Assembly: GCA_026545765.1 (NCBI GenBank)
Contig: CM048843.1
Span: 12,299,501 to 12,363,500 of the forward strand
Direction: 5' to 3'
Source of the DNA: Plantago major
Lineage: Eukaryota > Streptophyta > Magnoliopsida > Lamiales > Plantaginaceae
Length of the DNA: 64,000 nucleotides
Shown here: positions 22,620 to 36,290 of the stretch, piece after piece
Numbering within the stretch: the stretch's first letter is position 1
Layout: every line of letters starts with the position of its first letter
Notes under the pieces: generated by a model
What the model saw: the letters and a program-made list of their open reading frames with translations, nothing else
Database searches by the model: none
Told to the model about the DNA's origin: nothing
Position numbers and translations under genes: made by a program

Positions 22620-25193
22620 ATGGATCTGAATCCGGTGAGTTTCTTCTTCTCTTCCATTTGATTAATTGCAAATCTTCATATATGCCATTTGTAAATTGTC
22701 TTGACTCTTGTGTTGCTGATTCATGTATGGCATTTATGCTAATTTGACAGATCCAACTGTTATTGCTGCTAATGAAATTTACGGCTCCTTTGTATTCATT
22801 CGGTGCATATAGGGTTTTGATTCTCTATATACCACGGTCTAATTGAAATGCCAGTATTGATTGAACGAATTCCAGTCATTTTGTTGCTTAATTTGAGCTG
22901 GTAGAGATTTCATAAGATGAGTCTTGATACCTCCTGAGAAAGTACGTGTGTTGGAATCTACGGATACGGGATATCAATGTACTTGTTTTCTGGAAATTGT
23001 CTTAGTAAATTGTAGATCAAATTTTGTTAGAGAGTCTTAGATCGGCTGGATATTGGAATGATTAGAAATGTTGACTGAAGATATTGTTTGATGCAACTTG
23101 CAAGATGGCCTGAAATATTTTAAAATCATTTGCTGCTGTGTTTTCTTGAGCTTAATTGTTGAGAATCTAATTTTTAACTGCTGTATTTTCTTAGCTGGGT
23201 GATAATGAGTGTTGGTTGGTTGGTCGTGTTTCTTTTTTCACCCCCCACTCAATTAGGAGATATCTGATTAGTTCGAATCATGAACAAATTTACTACTCGC
23301 ACTTCTCTATTTTAATGTCACATGACTGAAACTTATCTCGTGCAACTTTACTAGTTCTTGCTATTACCAGGAATATAGAATATTCACCTTGGAAATCCTT
23401 CCTTCAGCTGGATATTGACTCCCAAATTTTCTTTACATTGTTGCATTGCATGTAATTGGACATTCAGATAGTTGACATGCATTTAATTTGTAATTTAACA
23501 AGTTATCAAGCATCCATCGATGCATGTACTTTTTTACTTCGTTGTTGCTCTGCTCCAGTCCTACTTTTCAAGTTGTTCTTTTGTTTGGAGCCACGTGTAT
23601 AAACTTTTGTAAGACTGACTACTCCCTGTTGTTTTCTCAATTAATAAGCTCTTTGTTTGGTGGAAATAGAAGCTGTGTTTGTTGATGATTTGCAATGCCT
23701 ATATGAAGCTTAAGTGTGACCATGATTATTGCCACAGAAATAAAATTGGAAATTAGAGTTGCCAATAATGCTATTTTGTTCAGTACTTTAGATTGGGATT
23801 GTGCAATGACCATTGTCATGTGATTTGTGAATAAGAAAATCTGAAACTCTTTTGTTGAAGCAAAGGTAGTAAGTAGTAACATTCTGAAGAAACCCTCATA
23901 AAATAAGCTCTTTCTTTGCAGGCTGCGGGAGAGAATTATGCTCATCCAGAGATATGCTTCTTTCATGTGCTGTTCAAGGTCAGTACATTTCAATTTTCTG
24001 AGTTTTGGGTTATAAACTTTATCCAGATTCTAATATAATGCTATTGATTTCTTTGACAGGCTGCTGCCTTGGCTTTCTATATTCTCTCAGCTCTGTTTTC
24101 TGATAGTTTTGTCATCATTTTTGTGGTGACTGTACTTCTTTCTGCTCTTGATTTTTGGGTGGTCAAGAATGTGAGTGGACGTATATTGGTGGGTCTTAGG
24201 TGGTGGAATGAAATAAATGACGATGGTGAAAGTATCTGGAAATTTGAATGCCTTGACCAGGAGGTGAGGGTACCTTACAATTGCATCCTCTGTGCATCAT
24301 ATATATTTTTCTTTCACAACACTAATTTAAAGTTCATTCAAATTTTGATTTAAGGTGCACTAGCTTAAGTTAATTTAATACATATTTCACCCTTTCAGTC
24401 AATGGCTCGGATAAACAAGAAGGATTCATGGCTGTTCTGGTGGACTTTGTACCTAACAGTGAGTAAACGTTAGACTATCTCAAATACGTTATATTGTTTT
24501 GCACTGGGATATAATGGATCGGATATGAAAATCGTGAAAAAAAACTTATCCTTCAATTCTTAGTATGCTTGTGGAGGAAGAAAGCATATAGCTGCAAATT
24601 GTTATATAAAAAACATATAAGGCAGAGCTATTACTTCCTTGATCTGTTTCATGAAACTGACCTAAATCATTCTCTTATTTTTCTAGGCCGTCGTGTGGAT
24701 CTTTTTCTCCATATTCTCTCTCATTCGGTTTCAAGCAGATTATCTTCTTGTAGTTGGTGTGTGTTTGACCCTGAGCATTGCCAATATTATCGGTTTCACT
24801 AGGTGCCACAAAGGTATGCGGACTGGACTGTCTGTTGGCTATATCAATTTAAGTTTTGTCTGTTTGTTGTTATCTGAAATGCATATAATGTGTGAGGAAT
24901 GGATAGTTTGGTTGACTATTAGAGTTGCTGGTATTGTCCTACTTCTTTTGTTGGTCCAGTTCCGACTTCCGAGTCTGTCTTTCTAGGCATATAAGATTGT
25001 TGCAGGTCATATTCGGAAGTAGAATGTTTACTTCTGGTTTGAATTATGCCCATGTTATTGCTTTGTGGTGTTTTAAGCTGTCTACATACCTGTCTTTCTT
25101 GCAGATGCTAAGAAACAGCTCCAAGCATTTGCCACACAGACCATTGCTTCTCGCTTCACGTCCACCATTCAGTCTGCATTTAGTGTTGTCTAA
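22620..25193 (+). CDS. ECH: ECHIDNA / TVP23 Golgi-TGN membrane protein
   Basis: Exons: 22620-22634, 23922-23978, 24060-24263, 24399-24458, 24687-24813, 25105-25193; 183 aa, close to the 186 aa of Arabidopsis ECHIDNA. The first exon is only five codons (MDLNP), followed by a 1.3-kb intron. The protein reads AAGENYAHPEICFFHVLFK, then hydrophobic segments (AFYILSALFSDSFVIIFVV, VLLSALDFWVVKNVSGR), the TVP23 signature VGLRWWNEI, WLFWWTLYLTAVVWIFFSIF, LLVVGVCLTLSIANIIGFTR, and a C-terminal FATQTIASRFTSTIQSAFSVV. About four membrane spans. In plants it acts at the trans-Golgi network in secretory vesicle formation needed for cell elongation. It lies next to CSP41b in the same orientation, as in Arabidopsis (At1g09330/At1g09340). 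Confidence 0.96.
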
Positions 25194-25743
25194 AGCATTT
25201 ATAGTAATATAGAAAGAAAAAGAAAAGGACAGTAAATTCTGAAGGTTTTGTAATACATGATAGCTGGAAAGCCACAACTCTTAGGATAATAGGATCTGTC
25301 TTTTTTTTTCCCCAGTCTTTTTCACCACATTGTAAGTTTTGATGTATAAATGACACAATATAAATGACACAATATATCCGGAACTCTTAGGACAATATAA
25401 TTGTGTAAAACTACGTTCTGATATCTGCATTTTATTGTCTATATGGATATTTTGATTCAAATTTGACATCGTAATCTAGGGTAACAAATGTCATAAGAAT
25501 GTATGTAGTCGTAGTAGGAGGTAAGTAGTAAGAGTAATAGCATAATGCGATGAAAATAGAAAGTGACTTGTAGCTAAACAGAGCATCAGCTTATGAGCAA
25601 TTTTCCTTGAGAAACCAGCATGTACACTTGAAATTTACGAGTGTTGGCCTGAAAATAGTGGATTATGAGACGTGTAATCTCTGGACCCTGTCAAACTCTG
25701 GAAAGTCCAGTCAGTTTGTGTCACTGTACATATTTGATGATGA

Positions 25744-25871
25744 GGATAAGCTACTCTTTAAGAAAAGGCAACCAAATATGAGGTGGCAAAGTTGATGTCT
25801 GAAATAAGAGGCCTAGGAAATGTGGATATAATGGAGTAAGTTGTGGTCAGAGTAAGGCCATTGTCTTATCC
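25744..25871 (+). promoter_or_regulatory. Inverted I-box pair upstream of CSP41b
   Basis: GGATAAG (25744-25750) and CTTATCC (25865-25871) face each other in the 250 bp before the CSP41b ATG. GATAAG I-boxes are common in light-regulated plastid-protein promoters. The function is inferred only. Confidence 0.4.
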
Positions 25872-25989
25872 CCAATTGTAAGAATGAGAGTGTCTACCAA
25901 ATTTAAACCCCATACAATGATAATAATACTGACCTATTCCACTCTACATGCAAAAACACTGAAGCTGAACAAGTTGCTTCAGTCTCATC

Positions 25990-28682
25990 ATGGCAAGCAT
26001 GGTGGTTTTGCAGAGCAAACAACCTTCTTCCGCCATTCTCTCTTCTTCCTTCTCCGATTTCAATGGCGTCAAATTTACCTCCTCCGTCCAGGTACTCTAT
26101 GCTTTAAGATGGTCACTTTCATTCTTTACTGTGTTATTGCTGTAAAATGGATTAGCCATCTGATTCAATTTCAAGATGCTTTTTTCCTTAAAGAATGATA
26201 ATTCAGCTTAATGGTACTGCAAATGAATTTGATTGTGGTTATTATGTATGAACTATTTGGTCTGCTTTAAGCATGGAACTGAAGAAAAAATTTCTGCAGT
26301 ATAAGAGGAAGTCATGGAAACCGAAAGTGGGATTAACTGTGACTGCATCGAGCTCCAAGAAAATCCTTATAATGGGAGGCACTCGATTCATTGGCTTGTT
26401 TCTGACCAGACTTCTTGTGAAAGAAGGCCATGAGGTTTAAACTTGATGATTGATCATTTTGTACATTACAGTTGTTGCTAGTTTGGGTCTTAATATTCGA
26501 CTTTTCATATGTATACTTGCCTTGCAGGTTCACCTTTTCACTAGAGGAAAAGCGCCTATTGCCAGTCAATTGCCTGGTGAACCAGATGAAGAATTTTCTG
26601 AGTTCAAGTCCAAAGTATGTTAAGTGTAGACTCTCTCTATATCTATCATTGTACTCGCAAATTTAGATAAATCTCAGTGTATATCGTTGAATTTATGAAT
26701 TGAGCCATCATTTTCCTGTGTATAGATCAAGCACTTGAAGGGGGACCGAAAGGACTATGATTTCGTCAAGAGCAGCCTCGCAGCAGAAGGATTTGATGTT
26801 GTGTATGATATCAACGGTGTGTATGCTCTTGCACGGTTTCACCTATATTAACAGCGGGATCACTTGATTGCGAGTGTTAATTTCAAATTTTAGATGATTT
26901 ACCTGATTCAATCGTAGCGGATACCAGTGAGAAATCAATAAAAACTTTATTTGCCTGAAACAAAGTCTCCTGATCTTAAATTCAGGGCGTGAAGCAGAGG
27001 AAGTTGAACCCATATTGGAAGCTTTACCAAATCTGGAACAGTAAGCTTCTAAACTTGGCTGATTTAATGTTTTATCAAACTGAAAAGATAACTTTTCTCC
27101 AGTAATGCCACAAACAGAAAAAAGAACTTATATACTGTATAGAGAAGGGAGTCCGTTACACACACATTCATATATCTGATCTAATAATCGTGCTCATTGA
27201 TCGGCTCTCTACTTACATGGTATGTCTGAACTTCCAGGTACATATACTGCTCTTCAGCTGGTGTTTACCTTAAGACAGATCTTCCACCTCATTTTGAGGT
27301 CAGAATTAACATGAACTGTTTCACTTAACTATCTGTGATTGTTATCATTTTTCACTTATCAGGCCACATCGTTTCATCTAATAAGTTAATATTTCTCAAA
27401 AGGATGATACTAAAAACACTGGCCTTCTTAAGTTAAGGAACAACACTGCAGTACCTTCAACTTCAAGCATCATCTGTGATTTCATCAGCATGCTAGCATT
27501 GTATGGCTTGAGAAACGGCCAACCTTACAAATTTATTAACTTACACGTTTTGATTTGAAACAAAAATTACATTCAAGCGAAGAATCAAACTTTTATTTCC
27601 TGTACGAAACAATGGTTCAAACAACCATTCAAGATTAATAGGTAACTTAGTGCAGTTTTCCACCTGTTCGTTTGTGTTTTGCGTAATTTTATGATTCTTC
27701 AGGTGACTAAGTTAAGTTATATGTTTGTGTATTGAAGGTTGATGCAGTCGATCCAAAGAGTAGACACAAAGGTAAGCTTGAGACAGAGGACTTGTTGGCC
27801 TCTAAAGGTGTGAACTGGACTTCGATTAGGCCTGTTTACATCTACGGTCCACTAAACTACAATCCAGTCGAAGAATGGTTCTTCCACCGATTGAAAGCAG
27901 GTCGTCCCATTCCAATTCCCGGTTCTGGCATTCAAATCACACAGCTCGGTCACGTTAAGGTTAGTGAAAATCGTTAGACATCCATGCTATTAGATTATCG
28001 AGGCAGAAACATCTGCTGTTCCATATATATGCACATATATGGTGGGGTCTGTCCTGTTCATAACAGGAAAACTGACCTGAACACGTTTTCTTGGAAATTC
28101 CAGGACCTAGCAGTTGCTTTCATCAAGGTTCTTGGTAACGAGAAGGCAAGCAGAGAAGTATTTAACATTTCTGGCGACAAATACGTCACTTTTGATGGAT
28201 TAGCAAAGGCATGCGCTAAGGTAAAAACTATACTCGTGACCAAATTGTTTGTAGAAGAAGTTATGCCTCCTTGGCTACTTCTTATGAAAATTTTGGTTAT
28301 GCTAACAGGCTGGTGGTTTTCCTGAGCCTGAGATCATTCATTATAATCCGAAGGAGTTTGATTTTGGTAAAAAGAAGCCGTTTCCTTTCCGTGACCAGGT
28401 AACATTAGCCTACAGCACTAGTACTTTATCTTGTTCAATTCATATACTGTGTGATGTAAGTTAAGTTGAGTGATTTTGGTGTTGTGTTGTTGATGATGAA
28501 AACAGCATTTCTTTGCGTCGATTGAGAAAGCGAAGAGCGTGCTAGGATGGACACCGGAATACGATCTGGTGGAAGGACTTACAGACTCATACAACCTAGA
28601 CTTTGGCAGAGGAACGTTCAGAAAGGAAGCTGATTTCTCCACTGACGACATTATTCTTGGCAAGAGTCTTGTTCTCACCTAG
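25990..28682 (+). CDS. CSP41B: Chloroplast stem-loop binding protein CSP41b (CRB)
   Basis: Ten exons: 25990-26091, 26300-26434, 26528-26614, 26726-26816, 26986-27040, 27238-27298, 27738-27959, 28104-28220, 28309-28398, 28506-28682; 378 aa, the same length as I recall for Arabidopsis CRB. Residues 1-50 form a Ser-rich transit peptide. The mature part is an atypical SDR/NAD-dependent-epimerase fold: GGTRFIG nucleotide loop at 60-66, DYDFVKSSL, VVYDINGREAEEVEPILEAL, YIYCSSAGVYLK (158-169), RPVYIYGPLNYNPVEEWF, ISGDKYVTFDGLAKACAK, YDLVEGLTDSYNLDFGRGTF. CSP41 proteins bind and help stabilise plastid mRNAs and rRNA precursors and influence plastid transcription. All splice phases close without a break, so the gene looks intact. 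Intron 6 (439 bp) is the longest. Confidence 0.97.
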
Positions 28683-29951
28683 AAAACTCAATTGAATTGA
28701 ACATATATTTTTCCAAAATGCCTTAGCTTGTTTTGTCTAAGATTCTATATGCATTGTATTTTAAACATTCCTCAAATCCAAGCTTTCGTTGGTACTTGTA
28801 TGAAGTTCGAAGAAGTTGATAAATGAAAATTTTGTGAGAACCTTGCCATACTTCCGCTATGATAACCGGACCGAAATGTTTTGAGATGTTACTGTTTGAT
28901 GATTTGTAATTCACTCGAAGTGTTTGGGTTTTATCATCATGATTTGGGTTTGTACAGTACCCCGAGTTATAAAAAATTGCATCAAACACTCTAAAATAAC
29001 TAACTAGTTCCTGAGTTATTGAAAAATGTGTGCGGAACCTCATGAATTCACGAATTAATTTCTGAGTAATTAAAAAATGTGTGTGAAATCTTCCAACTGT
29101 TACTTTTATTTGCGGCGTGTGAGGTACACTCGTGTTTGATGCAACTTGGAATTCAATTATTAATGCAGAAAAAAAATCCCGAGTTATAAAAAATGTGTAC
29201 AAAACTCCTTGTAATTCGTATCTTATAATTTGTTGATATGTAGTGATAATTTTAATTTGGATAGTTTATGTATTTCAGGCTATATCACTACTTGTGCGTG
29301 ATCAGAGTTCTTTTGTTGATTTGACAATGAAAAAACAGAGTAGAGTATCAACATTTTTAAATGCTAAAATGAGAGTTATTTTAATATTTTGGAGTGAATA
29401 ATATTTGGACTGAGGAGTCCACCCCGCTTCATTCTTACTTTCCTATCTATCTTTCACACTTTCCCCTTTTTTTCATCATTTCTCTCTTCCACCTCTTACA
29501 CATTTTCCCTTTTTTTTTTTTTTTTTTTATCATTTCTCCCCTATAACTATCGATAAACTTTGACTTTCTTAAAAACAACGCTGAAAATAAAGTGGACTAG
29601 AACAGGGAACATTAACTACTCTTCAAAAAGCTCAACAATTGGTGGTGGACTTAAAACTAAATTATATTTCATTCGTCACCAGACAAGGTTCCTGTTTGGC
29701 AATTTATTGTGTCCTAGGTTCATGTCTTCATTTTTTACAATCTTCCTTCCACTATAATATCTCAAATCCTTATATTAAATACTCCATCATAGACTATTTG
29801 GCTCGTCGCCATTATAGCTTGATTTTAATGGAGCTTCATTTTTTTCGTGTCTGGCACCAGACTTTTATTGAGGTGCACTTACCCGTTTTTAATCCACATA
29901 GTCACAACTCAATTAAATTTGTTTTCTCTACGGACCTTACTTTTTCATTTA
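28683..29951. other. 3' region of CSP41b and spacer
   Basis: Contains short direct repeats around ATTAAAAAATGTGTG (about 28960-29090), a poly-T run near 29511-29530, and sequence from about 29550-29610 that resembles the end of the MITE at 29952-30212 (AAAGTGGACTAGAAC). No gene is supported. Confidence 0.45.
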
Positions 29952-30212
29952 CTCTCTCCGTCCCGCTAATCTATTCATGTATTCTTTTTATGGTTGTGCG
30001 TTAATCTAGTCCAGTTACAAAAATAGCAAAAAATTACACCAACTAACCTCATTATCTCTTATACTTTTTTCATTCTTTACCGTTTATCTCTCTTATCTCT
30101 CATAATTTCTCAAATCTTTATCATTTGTCTCTCCAACAACAAATAATAAACAATTAACTTTATTGAAAAAACACCGAAAAGAAAGTGGACTAGAATGTCG
30201 GGACGGAGGGAG
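29952..30212. mobile_element. Stowaway MITE
   Basis: 261 bp between TA dinucleotides (29950-29951 and 30213-30214). The ends CTCTCTCCGTCCCGCTAATC and, reversed, CTCCCTCCGTCCCGACATTC are the standard plant Stowaway terminus. No coding content. Confidence 0.8.
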
Positions 30213-30996
30213 TATTATAAAAACCTTAAACCAATCAAGTAACCTTAAAACCAATCAAACTCTTACACACCCTATAATATATGTGAAAATAGCAGCAGAC
30301 TCTTGCCTGGTAACCCTATAAAACCTATAAATTTTAAACTCTATCTCAAATACAATTTTTTCACAACTCAATTATGGTTGAATTTTTATTAATCAGCTAA
30401 AGGTCTATTATAGTCCGGTCATTTAAAGTTGTAAACAAATTGATAAAATATAACCAACCATATTTTATTGGAAAAGTGATCATTATTTAACTCAACATAA
30501 AAGTACTGGGAACTTTATTGTAAGACGTATAAGTATATATATGTAACATAAGAAGTACTAGAAACTTTAACTACACTAAGTACTACTCTTATCCTTAAAA
30601 TTATTATATTTTAAAAGTAATTTATAATTTAAATTAATTATAATTGACTGGTCAAAGTTAAAGTTGAAAATTTTGTAAAAAGAGTGATGGGGTACGTGTC
30701 GACGTAACACCAATACATCCACTGTGAGAAAAAGGATTATGTACAAATGGATTAAGTTTGAAAATATGTAATTCACGAGATTGGATTCACGAGTTCTCAT
30801 GTGTTTGCCATACATGTTTGTATATCAATCTCAATACTCAAATAAAAAATATAAGTGAATATTCAAGCATCTATATAAGGAGGTAATCTAAGAATAGTAG
30901 GTGTGATAACTTTAGAGGTTTTAGGTTTGATTTCCGTCTAAAGTGAGATTGTATTCTAGTGTATGCTAGCTTGTGATATAGATTGAGTGATAACTT
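30213..30996. other. AT-rich spacer before the copia element
   Basis: No gene seen. Frames on minus near 30576-30815 are of low complexity and AT-driven. Confidence 0.45.
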
Positions 30997-31513
30997 TGTA
31001 GTGATAGTAGCTTGATAATTGCTAATGTTATTATTAGTGTTTGGAGAACACTTAAAGTTTAAATTGTACTGAAGAAGTCAAGGGCCAAGATTCAATATGT
31101 TGTTTGCAATGGTTCAGATGCTGGCACGCATCAAAGCAGTTAATAAGAAAATCCATCGCCGGTTTCTTCCGAGACTAGTATAAACTGATGTGCTAGAAGT
31201 TATCTTCAATATAATTCATCTTTATATTGTTCAGTTTACACAGAGAAAATCTAAGAGGGAAATAGATCAGGTTGAGTGTTGTTGCGAGTAGTTTTCTCAG
31301 CAACGTATCTTGTAAATCTGTAATTGTTTCTTGATAGTGAAACTTGATTGTTCCTCCCGTGCAGTAGGCTGATGATGGCGAGCCGAAGCACGTAAATCCC
31401 GTGTCAATTGCGTTTGATTTCTGTGTTTGATTAAGCGTTTAGGATTTAGAGTTCATCGGAGTTCAATTTGATTTTTTCTGACACGAAGTCGGTTTTAGCC
31501 GAATTGCATAACA
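30997..31513 (+). repeat. Left LTR of the copia element
   Basis: 517 bp, begins TGTAGTGATAGTAG and ends GCATAACA (TG...CA). The primer-binding site follows two bases later. Confidence 0.88.
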
Positions 31514-34500
31514 ATTGGCGCCGTCTGTGGGAAGTGGAGCCATGTCGTCGACGAGATTCGACGTGGAGAAATTTACAGGTTCCGACGACTTCTCGCTATG
31601 GAAGATTAAGATGAAAGCGCTCATGACGCAGCAGGGTATAGTGGTGTCTCTGGAAGGAGAAGACAAGCTTCCTGCAACAATGTCCGCATCTGATAAAGCT
31701 TCATTACTGGAAAGAGGTTTCAGTACTATTATTCTGAGCCTTGGTGATAAAGTACTCAGGGAAGTCCAGAAAGAAACAACTGCGAAGGGACTATGGGACA
31801 AGCTTGAAGCACTGTACAATGTTAAGACGTTGGCAAATCGGTTGTTTCTGAAGCAGAAGTTATATGCCTTTAAGGTGTTTGAAGAAAGGCCTCATATGGA
31901 ACAAATTGAAGGATTTCTCAAGATAGTTGATGATCTTGAAAATATGGAGGTTAAAACATCTGATGAGGATCAAGCGTTGTTACTACTCACTCCTATGCCC
32001 AAGTCTTATGACAATGTGAGAGATGCTTTGCTCTTTGGTGGCAAGGAAACTATATCAGTCAATGATGTGGTTCAAGCCATTAAAATGGTTCAACTGCAAA
32101 AGAGTGGAAACATGAAATCTGAGAACATTGCAGAAGGTTTATACATGAGTAACAACTACAAGAAGAAACAGGTTAACAAGAAGTGGAAACCAGACCAAAA
32201 GAAATTTCAACTCAAGAAGGATGATAACTCAGATAAGGAAGAAACCAGGAAATGTTTCTATTGCAAGAAACAGGGGCACCTTAAGAAGAATTGTTTCTTA
32301 CTGAAGAAAGTAAAGGGGAAAGAGCCAGCTCAAGCAAACCAATCTATGTCTGATCCAAGTAGTTCAACCTACTACGATGATGCTGAGGTACTTTTTGTGT
32401 CTGAGTTACTTAATGTATCTGATAATTCAATTTCATCTGAATGGGTGTTGGATTCCGGATGTTCTTTTCACATGACTCCAACTCGTGAATGGTTTAGTAC
32501 ACTTGAATTAAGAAATTATGGATTTGTACTTCTTAGAAATGATGAGTCATGTATGATTAAAGGAAAAGGATCTGTTAGAATTAAGATGCATGATGGCATA
32601 GTACGTGAATTGAGAGATGTTAGATATGTGCCTGGAATTAGGAGAAATCTTATATCTCTTGGTCTGATGGATACTAAAGGTTATGAGTATAATTCTAAGA
32701 ATGGAGTTCTTAGAGTGATTAAAGGAACATCTGTGGTCATGAAAGGAAACAGTATAAGAGAACTTTATTTTCTGGAAGGGAAAACAGTTGTAGGTGAAAC
32801 TTCTCATGTACAGGAGACTTTTAAGACTGAGTTGTGGCATAGACGTCTTGGCCATGTTGGAGAGAGAGCTTTGCTGGAATTGTCTAACCAAGAGCTTTTA
32901 GGTGGGGATAAGCTGGATAAACTAGACTTTTGTGAACCATGTACTATGGGGAAGGCTAAGAAGCAAGTGTATGCTACAAGAAAGCATACTTCACAAGAGA
33001 AGTTGGATTATGTTTATTGTGATCTCTGGGGTCCAGCATGAACTCATACCAGAAATGGAGGAAGGTATTTTTTTGTCTATTATGGATGATTATACAAGGA
33101 AGCTCTGGCTTTATGTACTAAAGGGTAAAGATGAAACCTTCTCAAAATTCAATGAGTGGCTAAATGAAGTTGAGAATCAAACAGGGCTAAAACTAAAGAT
33201 TCTAAGAACGGGCAATGGCTTAGAATTCTTATCCAAGGAGTTTTCTGAGATGTGCAAGTTGAAGGGTATAGTAAGGCACATGACTGTTCCTGCAAATCCT
33301 CAACAAAATGGAGTTATTGAGCGCATGAACAGAACAATTCTGGAAAGGGTGAGATGCATGTTAATTGATTCGGGGCTAACCAAGAACTTCTGGGGTGAGG
33401 CAGCAACTACAACAGCCTATCTAATAAATCTATGTCCATCACCAGCTTTGAATTTCAAGTCACCTGAATCAATGTGTCCCAGGGTATCATTTCTAATACA
33501 TCGGTGGGGCAAGCTCGGACACATTGAGTACATCCTATACTTGGAGAGGAAATAATCCAAGCTACTTACATCTTAAGCCTTTTGGGTGCTTGTGTTATGC
33601 ACACATAAAACAGGACAAGTTAGAATCAAGGGCTTTAAGATGTATTCTACTTGGATACCCACAAGGTGTCAAGGGCTATAAACTCTGGTGTTTTGAGAAA
33701 GGGAATGAGAAGTGTCTGATAAGCAGAGATGTTACCTTTGAAGAAAACACCATGCCTCTGAGAATGGATAATCCGGAGTATGTCATGAACAATGAAAATA
33801 AGCATACTGTTCTTTTTTAGGTGGAGCCACTTGCAGATAAATACCGAGCTCAAAATGAACTTGTTCAAGAAACTACACCAGATCATGATAACACTAATCA
33901 TGATGAGCCTCAAGTACAAGCTCAACCAAGTAGAAGGATGAGAGGTGGAATAGGGCTGATTAATCCTGAGGAAGTAAGAGATTATGAGCTAACCAGAGAT
34001 AGAGTTCCGAGAAATAGAGAGAGCTCAAATAGACATGGTGATATGGTCTATTTTGCTCTAACCATAGCAGAGGAAACCGATTGCTATGAACCTGAAAGTT
34101 ATTCTCAGGCAATAAATTGCAAGGAACGTGATAAATGGATCATAGCAATCCAGAAGGAGCTGCTATCTCTGACAAAAAATAACACCTGGGAAGTTGTTGA
34201 TAAACCTGAAAAACAAAAGCTTGTGAGTTGCAAGTGGATCTTCAAGAAAAAGGTAAACTCTGAAAATGAGAATCTAGTAAGGTTTAAAGCGAGATTGGTT
34301 GCTCGTGGTTTCACCCAACGCGAAGGAGTTGATTACAATGAAATTTTTTCACTAGTTGTCAAACACAATTCCATTCGCATACTACTAGCTTTAATAGCTC
34401 AGTTTGGTCTCTCCTTATACCAGATGGATGTAACCACTGCGTTTCTGCATGGGAAACTTGATGAAGAAATCTTTATGAAGATACCTGAAGGTCTGGATGT

Positions 34501-35766
34501 TGAAGACAGTGAAACCAAGGCGTGTTTTCTGAGGAGATCTCTTTAGGGCTCAAACAAAGTCCACGACAATGGTATCGTCGATTCGATAAGTTCATGGAAA
34601 AGATTGGTTTCTCAAGGTGCAACTATGATACTTGTGTCTACATTAATGGTGATCAAGTAAGTACTGCTACTTACTTACTTCTCTACGTTGATGATATGTT
34701 GATAGCAAGTAAGAGCATGAGTGGTATAAATCATGTTAAGAAACTGCTAGGAGAAGAGTTTGAAATGAAGGATTTGCATCAAGCAAGGCGTATTCTTGGT
34801 ATGGATATAATATATAACCATGATGGAGAAGTCATTTTTTCACATAAAGCATATTTGTCAAAGGTATTAGAAAGGTACCAGATGCAGTTGTCTAGGATTG
34901 TTGAGACTCCTATCAGTGGTCAGTTCAAGTTATCTGTGAAACAATGCCCTTCTACCCAAAATGAACTTGATCACATGGAAAAGGTACCTTATGCCAGTAG
35001 TATAGGGAGTATAATGTATGCTATGGTCTGTTGTAGACCTGATCTTACTAAAGCAATGAGTGATGTTAGTAGATTTATGGATAATCTAGGACAAGCTCAT
35101 TGGGATGCTGTTAAATGGTTGTTAAGATACATTAAGGGTGCTCTGAATCTATCTCTACATTATAGAAGACAAGATACTGTGGAAGATGCTATTGTTGGTT
35201 TTGTGGAATCTGACTTTGCAGCCAATATAGATACAAGGAAGAGTCTTACTGGCTATGTCTTCACTTTCTTTGGGACTGCAGTAAGTTGGAGATCAATTCA
35301 TCAGCCTGTAGTAGCTCTTTCTACCACAGAAGCTGAATTTATTGCAATGACAGAAGCAGTAAAAGAAGCAATCTGGTTAAGAGGCATTGCAAATCAGTTT
35401 GGTATAAATCAAAGTACTGTGAAGATTTTTTGTGACAGCCAGAGTGCAATCCATTTAGCTAAACATCAAGCCTATCATGAAAGGTCCAAGCATATAGATA
35501 TCAAGTATCATTTTATCAGGGATGTGGTTAATAAAGGAGGTGTGAAGATACTAAAGATCAATACAGAAGATGTGGTTAATAAAGGAGGTGTGAAGATACT
35601 AAAGATCGATACAGAAAGAAATCCAGCTGATGCATTTACAAAGCCTTCACCAATTCACAAGTTTAAGTTGTGTCTTGGTCTGATTGGTTTGGAGGATATG
35701 AGGGATGTGTCCTAACTCTGAGGGACATATTTGGGGGAGCAATTAAGTCAAGCTAAGGTAGAGATT

Positions 35767-36290
35767 TGTAGTGATAGTAGCTTGATAATTGCTACTGTTA
35801 TTATTAGTGTTTGGAGAACACTTGAAGTTTAAATTGTACTGAAGGAGTCAAGGGCCAAGATTCAATATGTTGTTTGCAATGGTTCAAATGTTGGCACGTC
35901 ATCAAAGCAGTTAATAAGAAAACCCATCGCCGGTTTCTTCCGACACTAGTATAAACTGATGTGCTAGCAGTTATCTTCAATATATTTCATCTTTATATTG
36001 TTCAGTTTACACAGAGAAAATCTAAGAGAGAAATAGATCAGGTTGAGTGTTGTTGCGAGTAGTTTTCTCGGCAACGTATCTTGTAATTAAATCTGTAATT
36101 GTTTCTTGATAGTGAAGCTTGATTGTTCCTCCCGTGCAGTAGGCCGATGATGGCGAGCCGAAGCACGTAAATCCCGTGTCAATTGCGTTTGATTTCTGTG
36201 TTTGATTAAGCGTTTAGGATTTAGAGTTCATCGGAGTTCAATTTTTTTTTTTTTTTGACACGAAGTCGGTTTTAGCCGAATTGCATAACA
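35767..36290 (+). repeat. Right LTR of the copia element
   Basis: 524 bp, about 97 percent like the left LTR by eye. A purine-rich tract (AAGGTAGAGA) lies just before it. Confidence 0.88.

Larger units (their letters stand above)
30997..36290 (+). mobile_element. Ty1/copia LTR retrotransposon, broken
   Basis: A 5.3-kb element with LTRs at 30997-31513 and 35767-36290. The flanks AACTT and AACTC are an imperfect 5-bp target duplication. A primer site TGGCGCCGT (31516-31524), complementary to the 3' end of a tRNA-Asp, starts two bases after the left LTR. Between the LTRs the parts come in copia order: gag with a CCHC zinc knuckle, protease, GAG-pre-integrase and integrase, reverse transcriptase (YVDDM), and RNase H, closest in feel to TNT1-type Pol proteins. 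The coding region is disrupted in roughly four places, so it is a fossil copy. By hand count the LTRs differ by about 13 substitutions and a few indels, roughly 2.5 percent, which suggests insertion on the order of one million years ago at usual plant rates. Confidence 0.93.
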
